Under the pieces are notes generated by a model that saw only the letters and a program-made list of their open reading frames with translations, did no database searches and was not told the DNA's origin. Below, one piece after another: positions 1 through 7,300 of a stretch of DNA of 7,340 bases (position 1 is the stretch's first letter; the number at the start of each line of letters is the position of its first letter). Source of the stretch: SZAS-7 sp964514655. Its GTDB lineage: Bacteria; Chlamydiota; Chlamydiia; Chlamydiales; FEN-1388. The position numbers and the translations under genes were made by a program. The stretch spans positions 1-7,340 of the forward strand of contig CAZEQY010000053.1 of NCBI GenBank assembly GCA_964514655.1, written 5' to 3'.

Positions 1-263
1 GGATTTTCTGGGCTTTTCAGTGCCTCCTGGATATCCGCCACCGTGACGCCAGGCTTGCCGTTCGAATATGTCACCGGATCAAATTCGCTGCACGAAAGCG
101 GCTTAATTGCCGCCTTACCCTTGCTCGTCGGGATTCCAGGGGCGGCTGGCGCCGACAACCCCTGTGTCATCCCGCACGCGCCCAGGATCAGCAGCGAGCT
201 TACCGCGCTGGTCCTGGCCAGCCGCGACGCCAGCTTGAACCTCATGCAACCCTGAAACCGCAT
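1..263 (-). CDS. Putative o-spanin (Rz1-like outer-membrane lipoprotein), 3' end cut by window edge
   Basis: The frame is open from the start codon to the window edge (87 codons plus 2 nt), so the C-terminus is missing. From the inner ATG at 245 the protein has a basic n-region (MRFKLASRLAR), a hydrophobic core (SAVSSLLILGA) and a lipobox LGAC with Cys24 (codon 176-174), followed by a Ser/Pro/Ala-rich linker. This is a type II signal peptide. The mature part carries a C-x-E-F-D-P-V-T-Y-S pattern and then V-x-D-I-Q-x-A-L, resembling small Rz1-like phage proteins with C..F.P(I/V).(W/Y)S. From family knowledge, o-spanins are anchored in the outer membrane and act last in lysis. The ATG at 263 is in frame 18 nt upstream and has a much better ribosome site, so I chose it; it adds MRFQGC. 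The gene overlaps the 88-residue gene upstream by about 149 nt in another frame, as Rz1 genes often overlap their partners. The lipoprotein call is firm; the o-spanin role is inferred from position and pattern. Confidence 0.72.
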   Translation of the reverse strand, partial: MRFQGCMRFKLASRLARTSAVSSLLILGACGMTQGLSAPAAPGIPTSKGKAAIKPLSCSEFDPVTYSNGKPGVTVADIQEALKSPEN

Positions 264-381
264 TGTCTCTCTCCGATTCTGCAACGCCACCTTCGCGCGC
301 CATTTCCTCCGGCGTTTTCTTCGGGTGGAAGAAATCCCAGATGGCTTTAAAAACTTCAACTGCCGCACTTAGCCAGCCCAT
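115..381 (-). CDS. Small hypothetical lysis-cassette protein (88 aa)
   Basis: The ATG at 381-379 follows the TGA of the holin-like gene (384-382) with no spacer, which suggests translational coupling. A weak GGTGA sits just upstream inside the end of the holin gene. The product starts with an aromatic, amphipathic helix (GWLSAAVEVFKAIWDFF), then a basic turn HPKK, then a charged, probably helical region (TPEEMAREGG, AESERDNAV). I do not recognise the family. Its place between holin and lipoprotein is where an inner-membrane spanin is often found. However, the first segment contains Glu, Lys and Asp and is not a clean transmembrane helix, so I do not call it an i-spanin. The last 50 or so codons overlap the lipoprotein gene in another frame. 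The unoverlapped first 40 residues look most protein-like; the low-complexity C-terminus may be constrained mainly by the overlapping gene. Confidence 0.5.
   Translation of the reverse strand: MGWLSAAVEVFKAIWDFFHPKKTPEEMAREGGVAESERDNAVSGLHEVQAGVAAGQDQRGKLAADPGRVRDDTGVVGASRPWNPDEQG
267..274 (-). promoter_or_regulatory. Shine-Dalgarno site deciding the lipoprotein start
   Basis: On the minus strand this reads GGAGAGAG. Its GGAG core lies 7 nt before the ATG at 263-261. The alternative ATG at 245-243 has only a weak AGGG in front of it. This favours the upstream start, although both starts give a usable lipoprotein signal peptide. The site lies inside the coding sequence of the preceding small gene. 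Confidence 0.6.
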
Positions 382-831
382 TCATTTCACCGTGCCGAAA
401 TTTTGAACGATCTTGGTGGCTGCCGCCGGCGTCACCGGCAATGGCGGCGAAGCGTCCGGGGCGCCGATCGCGGTAATCTTGGTTTCGCCGTCCGTGGTAA
501 CTGCGGCGCCGGCCAAAACCAGATTGACGCCAGCCTGTACTGCCGTGGCCAGGCGCGCGCGCGATTGGATGAAAGACCAGACGATGGTTGCTCCCGCGAT
601 CAGAATAGAAGCGGTCCCGCCGATCAGCCATTGATTGAGGTCCGGGATGTTGAAGCCATTGGCATTCAGCCAGTCCTGGAGCGCCAGAACATGGAAGCCC
701 TTGGCGTTGAGCCAGGCGGAAATAAGTCCGACAACCAGCGTCGCCAGGCCGACCAGAAGATGCGAGATCAGGGAGTCCAGCAAAGGGTTTCCCGTGATGC
801 GGAAAGCAAATTTGACGTTCGGATTGCTCAT
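382..831 (-). CDS. Holin-like membrane protein (149 aa, two TM segments)
   Basis: I chose the ATG at 831-829 because it overlaps the endolysin stop as ATGA and has AAGGGGG (842-836) just upstream. A longer frame opening at 933 would lie wholly inside the endolysin gene. The protein has two strong hydrophobic segments at about residues 17-39 (ending GLATLVVGLISAW) and 69-88 (IGGTASILIAGATIVWSFI). Between them is a short polar loop with a 14-residue repeat: WLNAKGF at 40-46, WLNANGF at 54-60 and WL at 68. A basic patch SRAR (90-93) follows TM2, then a weaker hydrophobic stretch at 94-111 and a Pro/Ala-rich tail. Small two-TM proteins next to an endolysin gene are typical phage holins, which form inner-membrane lesions that time lysis and release the endolysin. 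At 149 residues it is somewhat long for a holin because of the tail. The function is inferred from topology and context, not from a recognised motif. Confidence 0.65.
   Translation of the reverse strand: MSNPNVKFAFRITGNPLLDSLISHLLVGLATLVVGLISAWLNAKGFHVLALQDWLNANGFNIPDLNQWLIGGTASILIAGATIVWSFIQSRARLATAVQAGVNLVLAGAAVTTDGETKITAIGAPDASPPLPVTPAAATKIVQNFGTVK
652..715 (-). repeat. 42-bp-period direct repeat inside the holin-like gene
   Basis: On the plus strand, positions 652-673 and 694-715 match at 19 of 22 bases, offset by exactly 42 nt. A third, shorter match (CAGCCA at 625-630, against 667-672) keeps the same phase. The period is 14 codons, giving the protein repeat WLNA(K/N)GF. The copies lie between the two transmembrane segments, which points to a small in-frame tandem duplication that has since diverged. 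Confidence 0.7.
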
Positions 832-1277
832 GCTGCCCCCTTGAGACCCGGCGAATAGGATGCCACCCCTTGCTTGAATGTCGCCGTCAGCACCTGGCGG
901 CGCAGCGGCGGCGCGAAGGAAATATGAACCCAATTTCCTTCCATAATCAGTTGATCAAATTTGATGGCTTCCACCGCCATGATGCGCGCGGCGATCTGGT
1001 ATGGCGTGCCGGCGGCGGGGCAGATGAAGTCTGCCGCAAAGCCACGACAGTGCGCGGAGGTGATCACGCCGCCCAGCGCGGAATTCAGTTCTTCCGATCG
1101 ATACCCGCTCGAAATGATGATGGGCTTGGCGAGCATCGCCCGCACCAATTCCAGCCCTTCCGCCGTGGTGCGCAAATTTGCAACCACCTGGTCAGACGGC
1201 ACGTTGTCAATGTTATGGCGCACCGCTTCCTGGGAAGCGGTCAATTCCTCGTAAGAAAAATGCTCCGACAGTTGCAC
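828..1277 (-). CDS. Endolysin, peptidase M15A (D-Ala-D-Ala carboxypeptidase-like)
   Basis: This 149-residue single-domain enzyme has the M15A zinc-peptidase pattern. The N-terminus is LSEHFSYEEL followed by NIDNVP. SSGYRS lies at residues 56-61. The zinc-site motif SAHCRGFAAD (S-x-H-x-x-G-x-A-x-D) puts ligands at His76 and Asp83. Near the C-terminus, Glu113 and WVHIS with His118 supply the catalytic base and third ligand. Family members cut peptide cross-links or stems in peptidoglycan, and in phages they act as endolysins. The start is GTG at 1277-1275; GAGG lies 7 nt upstream, and the first in-frame Met is residue 48, inside the domain. There is no signal peptide or SAR helix, so release should depend on a holin, which fits the next gene. 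That gene overlaps this stop codon by 4 nt (ATGA at 831-828). The gene begins 51 nt after the giant polyvalent gene ends. The family call is firm; the exact bond cleaved is not known. Confidence 0.9.
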   Translation of the reverse strand: MQLSEHFSYEELTASQEAVRHNIDNVPSDQVVANLRTTAEGLELVRAMLAKPIIISSGYRSEELNSALGGVITSAHCRGFAADFICPAAGTPYQIAARIMAVEAIKFDQLIMEGNWVHISFAPPLRRQVLTATFKQGVASYSPGLKGAA

Positions 1278-1284
1278 GGATGCG

Positions 1285-1288
1285 CCTC
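1285..1288 (-). promoter_or_regulatory. Ribosome binding site supporting the GTG start of the endolysin
   Basis: GAGG on the minus strand sits 7 nt before the GTG at 1277. The only nearby ATG (1290-1288) is out of frame. The 51-nt gap between the giant gene's TAG (1331-1329) and this start shows no convincing promoter or hairpin terminator, so the endolysin is probably read from the same transcript. Confidence 0.5.
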
Positions 1289-1328
1289 ATAGCGTGCAGG
1301 GCCTGATTCGCCCCCAACGGGATGATGC

Positions 1329-4300
1329 CTACCCAAAGGCTGGTTCGCCATCGCTATTTTGATACGAGCCCACGATGGGGCCGGACACGCTGCGCAGGAT
1401 GGCCGCCGTGCCCGGCATTCCCGCCGATTGGGCGGCGCGGGCCGCCTGCTCGCGGGTCCAAGTCCCGCCCGCCGAAGCAAATTGCTGTACGGTTCCGCTC
1501 TTTACCGCCGCCTTGAAATCCTGGGGCGTCAGCTCGGAATGCTGATCCGCCGGCGCGGAATTGTCTTCCTCGTCGGGCTGGGCACGGCGGGCGCGATCGG
1601 CGTCAATAAACCCGCGCATTCTCTCTCTTTCGTCCGGCTTGGCGTAGCCCATGAATTCACGCATTTGGCTCTTGGACATGCGCGCGCGCGGGTTTTTGCT
1701 GGTCTTGATAATGAACCGCTGATAGCTGCGCGACATGCCCAGCTCCGTCATCATCTTGGTGGCGCCGTGAATATCACCAGCCGCGATTTTTTCTTTAATT
1801 TCAGGCATTTTCTCGCCAACCTGGAATCCATGCTCGTCCCGGCTGGCATAAAGCTGCCCCATCGCGGGGCCGCCAGGCGCACCCTTCGACACGGTAATGC
1901 CGATCATGGGCAACAAAATTTGCTCGATTTTGGTCTGGGTTTCGCCCTTGTCGCTGCCCAGGCTGCTGAGAGCCTTGAAAGGCGAAATCGGCAGGACCGA
2001 TTCCATGGCGAATTCCGCCACGCGGGCCATGTTCTTGGCATAGCCCTGGGCGCTGGTGTCGTAGGGATCATAGATTTTCTGGCCAAAGCCCTTGTCGTTC
2101 GACCACAAGCCATTGACCAGGTGGCCGAAGGGGCTGAGTTTCCGGTGGGCGACATCGACAGGCGAGCCCACCCAATCCTGGAGGTCTTCACCGACCTTGC
2201 CGGTGGGCAGGCGCCCATAGATCGCTGTGCCGTCCTTCTGATAGCCGATAAGAAAACGGTCCTCCTTGCCCGGCTCATTCTCGGACGGCGGCTGGAAGGC
2301 GGCGCCGGCGGCCCAGGCGATCGCATAGGCGGCCAGGAAGGTGCCGACATGGGACAGCACAACGTCCATGGCCAGCATGGTGGCGGCCTTGCGGCGGGCC
2401 GTGCCCTGGATTTGGTTCAGCGCCTCGATGCCGCGATCCCGAAGGATTTGCGCCTGCACATCGCGCGGCAGGCCCGCCACGACATCCTTGAAGGCGCCAA
2501 GGTTGGTCAGGGTGAAGGATCGCGAGAACATCAAGAAATTTGCGATCGTGCGCGCGCCCTGGGACATGGACTCAATTGGAAGCGCGCCGGCATAGCGGTT
2601 GGCGAAGTGTGCGGCCATGCGTCCGGCGGTCTGGGGATCGTGGCCGGCCTCAATCGCCTTGTCCCGCATGGTGGTGTAGAGCCCCATCTGGAGGTCGCCC
2701 ACCAAGTCCCACAGGAACTTGTTGTGCCAGACATCGCCGGCCTTATCGATATAGCGTTTGACCGCCTCGCCCTTGGCTTTGTCGAACAGGCCGGGGACAT
2801 AGGCCAGCACCTGGGCAGTCCAGGAGCGGCCAGGCTTCAGGGTCGGGTCTTCCACGATGCCAGTTGCGTCATAAATGCCATACCGCTTGCCGATCGGGTC
2901 CAGTCCGTTGCGAAGGGCCTCTTTCATGGTGACGGGATCATTTTTTGCGATCCGGCCTTCGCCATAGAGCTGGAGGCCGGGGCGCAGGCTGCCATCAGCG
3001 CCGCGATACCATGGCGTGATCAGCTTCAGCGGCGCCGCCGGAAGGGCTTTGCCCCAGATCACGGCGTTGTGCATCATCGGCGAATACATGATCACCGACA
3101 TCGTTTTGCCCTTGAGGTTCATCAGGGTCTTCACGATGGCATTGCTGGGCTTGGTCAAGACCGCGCGCAGCGGGCCCTCGAAGTCGCCACGGACATAAAT
3201 CGGCACTTTCTCAAACAGGGCATTCCCGTTTGCATCGTGAAGAACCTCGATTTTTCCGGTCTCTTCATTGGTGAAAAACTTGGGTCGATAGGTCTTAAAG
3301 GCCGGGTGATCCAGGGTGAACCAGGTATGGCCATTGCCAGCCTCCGGCTCCGATCCCTCGGAAATGGTCTGCTCACCGGCGGCATTGCCCATTTCCCGGA
3401 TGGTGTTGATCAGCTTGCGGCCAGCGATCGCCTCGCGCAGACGCGCCATGGCCAGCGGGAGGGTGCGGATATCGCGCACCACCACGGCATTGGGGTCCAG
3501 CGCGCGGGCCGCTTCTTCGGTCTGCTCGCGGGTCAGATATTTGCGCTGCTTCAGGCTGCTTGTGGTGGTCTTCAGGTTGCGCCCGATCGCATCCAGGCCA
3601 TGGACGCCATCGCCACCATAGCCCAGGCGCGCGGCCTTCCCATCGGCGCCCACCGCTACCACCATGCGCGGGACATAGGATGGAAGACCCTCACCCTTGA
3701 ACATGCCGACATCGCGCGCCGCCTGAAGCGTCGCATTCGATTCCGCCTGGAACGCCTCGACGGCCTTGCGCTCTTCCGGGGACAGGCGGGACAGGCCGAT
3801 GCCTTCGGTGCTGCGCCCTTCCTGGAGCGCCACGCTTTCCTCGTCGGCGGCGTCCCACATCCGCTGGCGCTGCTCCGGCGTGAATTTCTTGTTCAGATAA
3901 TCGTCCTGGCGCCCGCCAATAACGCGGGCTTCCCGCATCCCATTGGCAAAGTCCTTGGCCGCCGCGCGCGTCTCCGGCGTGCCCGCCGCCATCGGCACAG
4001 TCGCCATCTTCACGGCGTCCACCGCCGGCTTGGACCATTCGCGCAGATCGTCCAGCGCGCCCTTGGCGGTATTGGGCATCACGCGGTCGATGGCGTCGCC
4101 AATCCCCTTTGTGATCGCCATGCCCACCTTGACGGAGGCGCGATCGACCTTGCCCATAAAGCTGGTCTTGCGCTCTTCCTCAGTTGGCTCTTCGGTCTTT
4201 TTGCGCGCCAAGCTCAATTCACCACTGGCAGGCTCATCGCTGGTGCGGCGGAATTCGCCCTTGTCGATCTGGCGGAAAACATCCTCGGCGGTCTTGAAGC

Positions 4301-7300
4301 CAAGGCCATGCAGCGCATTGCGCACCGCTTCGAAAAACCGTTGGACGCGGAAAAATGCCCGCTTCACCACATTGCCTTCGGGCCCCAGCTTCCCATCCAG
4401 GAAGTCCGGGAAAGCGTGCGCAATGCCTTCTTCATCCAGCCGCGATTCCGGCAGATCGCCATAGCGGCTATCCACCTCGTACTTTTCGCGCCATGCCTTC
4501 GCGCGCTTCTCCAGTATTTTCCACGCATTTTCCGGGATCACATTCAGGCGCCGGAGCTGGTGAATTCCTTCATGGTTGAGCGCGTTGCGCAATCCTTCCG
4601 GCGTGTTGTCCATCGCCAGGGCAATAACCTTGCCAACCTGGATGCCTTCGGTCTCTCCCGTCACGCCGCCGGAGGTGGCATTGATCCGATCGGGCAAATC
4701 CAGCCGCACGTCTTCCAGGCCCACCTGGTCCAGCCGCTTGCGCAGCGCCGGTTCAAATTCCGCGCGGGCCGCATCAAACTTNNNNNNNNNNNNNNNNNNN
4801 NNNNNNNNNNNNNNNNNNNNNNNNNNNNNNNNNNNNNNNNNNNNNNNNNNNNNNNNNNNNNNNNNNNNNNNNNNNNNNNNNTCGATATTCTCGGCACTGC
4901 TGAAATCGCGGTCTTGCTGCGGCTGGAGACGATCGCGCCCGGCTTCGGTGTTCTGGCGCTCCAGGATCACCACGCGGGTGTTGATCTTGGTGCCAGCGCG
5001 CTCAAAGGTCGAAGGCGGCAGGCGGACATTGCCCACCTGGTAAAGCCCCTTGGCCGCGTCACTTTCCATGAATGCGTCGAATTTCTTATCCGCAGCCGGG
5101 CCTTCCGGGATCAGCGCCACAATGCGCCCGCCATCGCGGAGGTGGGTCGCGGCCTTGGCGATATGCGCAACCGCCGTGCTGCCGCCCGCGCCAAAGGGCG
5201 GGTTCATCACGATGGCGTCGTATTTGTTGACGATGTGGAGGTCTTCAAAACGGTGTTGCTTCACATCCGCGCCAGGGCTGGCCAGGATCGCGCGCGACGC
5301 CAGCTCGGCGCTGGGCTCCACCAGCGTCCGTTCGGAGGTGTCTGGGAAAGAGCGCGCAATGGCGCCGTGGCCCGCGCTGGGCTCCAGCACCTTATCGCCA
5401 GGGCGGATGTTCGCCCACTCGACCATCTTGTAACCGATAGGCTCCGGCGTGGCGTAATAATCCGTGCCCTCGCGGCCCATGCGCCCGGACTTCTTCTTGC
5501 CCTGGGCATAATAGAAAGACTTCGCGCGCTGGAATTCGCTGGTGCTTTGGTAAAGCGCGCGGTCCGTCTCTTTGCCGCCGCGCCCATCTTCCTTGCTCGG
5601 AGGATAAGGCGCCGACTCGTTGAAGGCGTCGATGAAAGACTGGCGCAGCGTGCGGGCGCGATCGCCCAGCGCCAGGTTTTCCGCAGTGCCAGCGCGCTCT
5701 GCCAGGCGCGACGCGAAAGTGTGACGCTCCCAATTCGTGCCGGTGTTCATGTACCGGAAAATGGCGTCGCTGGCCTGGCCAATACGATAGGTGCGCCCTT
5801 CGATCTGGATGGCGGCGACGGGACGCCCCGGCATACCCAGGTTGATCAGAACGCGCTGGTGCTTGCCGGTGGTGTCATGCAGCGAAATGCCGGCCTGGCC
5901 AGCGGCGCTCTGCACCACGATGAGATTATGGCGCCCGCCATCCACATTGAATTTTGCCTTGGCTTCGGCGCGGGTCTTTTTCGAGACTGTGCCGTTATAG
6001 ACCAGGGCGTCGGGGAATGCGCGCTGGAGGGTTTCGAGCGGGCTGCGCATGCGCGCCATATCGGCGCCAAGCTGCTCCACATAGGGATTTGCCTGCACAA
6101 AACGATCATAGGCGGCGCGCACATCGGCCTCGCGCAGCGGCGCGCCGGTTTCCGTGTGCATGCCGCGCCCCATGTCGGGAGAGTATTCAAACGGATTAAA
6201 GCCGCCGCCTTCGTTGAAGTCATGGAAGACCACAACCTTGCGGCCCATCGCCATGTGCTTCTTGATCACAGGAACGGCGTGCGTTGCCTTGATCGCTTCC
6301 AGGAGGCGCATGCGGGCGAGATAATCGAAGCGGCGGCGGATGGCCGTTCCCAATTCCGAAGCGTGCTTGTCGGTCTCGCGCACATCGTCCAGCCACTTTA
6401 GAGCCTGGTCGATCTTCTTTCCCACGCCATCATCGACCAGCATAAATTTGCGGTCATAGTCTTTATCGACGGTCAGGACGCGGCCAGAAAGCACCTTCTG
6501 CTGGCGCAGCCATTCATGGAATTGCCGCTCCATCACATCGTTTTGAACAGCGGCTTCCGGCTTGGTCAGCTTGTTGTACTTCATGCGATAGCCGAAGTGC
6601 TGCATGAAGAATTTGTCTTTTGGCGATCCGGCGTTATAGCCGCCGCGCGTGTCCTCCGGCCCGTAATTGAACAGATAGCCTTCGGCATAATCCACGTTTT
6701 TATCGTAGGCAAAGGGCGTGGCGCTGAGGAAGGCAACCTTGGAACGCGCCTGCGCCTTGATCTTTTCGACCACGGGTTTCATGCGCGCTTCCAGGTCGGC
6801 GTATGCCGCCTCGATCTTCGCCGGCAGATCGCCAACCGGCATCTTCATTTTTTCGAGCGTCCGGCGCCGCTCAACCATTTCATCCAGGGGGTCGGCATAC
6901 TGGCGAAGCTGCATGCGCGCGCGATCGCGGTATCCCGTGGGGTGGTTGGTCAAAGCGCGCAGTGCGGTCAGCGCCTGGGTGGTGCTGCCGTTCTGGTCGG
7001 ACATAAGCGTGTGGCTTTCGTCCGCTACCACATAATCCCAATCCCTATCGGCCAGGGTCTTGTTCTGCTGGAAATTGGCATAGGTGGTGGCGACGGGGCC
7101 CTTCTTGCCGTTGGAAACCGTATCGTCCAGCACCTTCAGTTTCACGCCCAGCTTTTCAGCCGCTTCAACCCAATGGTCCAGAATGCCTTGCGTGGGCGCG
7201 ACAACCAGCACGTTATCTTTGCCCGCGTCCACTGCGCGCTTGATGATGCCGCCGCCGGTGAAGGTCTTCCCGGTGCCGGTGCCATTGGTGAAAAGGACGC

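Noticed and set aside
403..858. Plus-strand frame of 151 codons over the holin region
   Set aside because: The product is Arg/Gln-rich with no domain pattern, and it is antisense to a membrane protein with a good start and coupling signal.
832..933. Upstream extension of the holin-like gene to a start at 933
   Set aside because: It would lie entirely inside the endolysin gene and place a low-complexity Ala/Pro/Gly stretch before the protein. The ATGA overlap and AAGGGGG support the start at 831.
1278..1328. A promoter or terminator between the giant gene and the endolysin
   Set aside because: The 51 nt show no GC-rich hairpin with a T-run and no convincing -35/-10 pair; only the GAGG ribosome site is supported.
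3691..4038. Minus-strand out-of-frame reading frames inside the giant gene (for example 115 codons here, and 5392-5733)
   Set aside because: They are Gly/Arg-rich products of the alternative frame in GC-rich sequence, with no motif or start signal that competes with the main frame.
1359..6401. A plus-strand open frame of 1680 codons antisense to the giant gene
   Set aside because: Its codons are in exact register with the minus-strand codons, so plus-strand stops would need TTA, CTA or TCA codons on the minus strand. Those are rare in this GC-rich gene. The translation shows no motifs, while the minus strand has full helicase, methyltransferase and zincin signatures.
7232..7232. GTG at 7232 as the start of the giant gene
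   Set aside because: The frame remains open upstream to the window edge and encodes the helicase P-loop GTGTGKT at 7283-7263, which the following domain needs.
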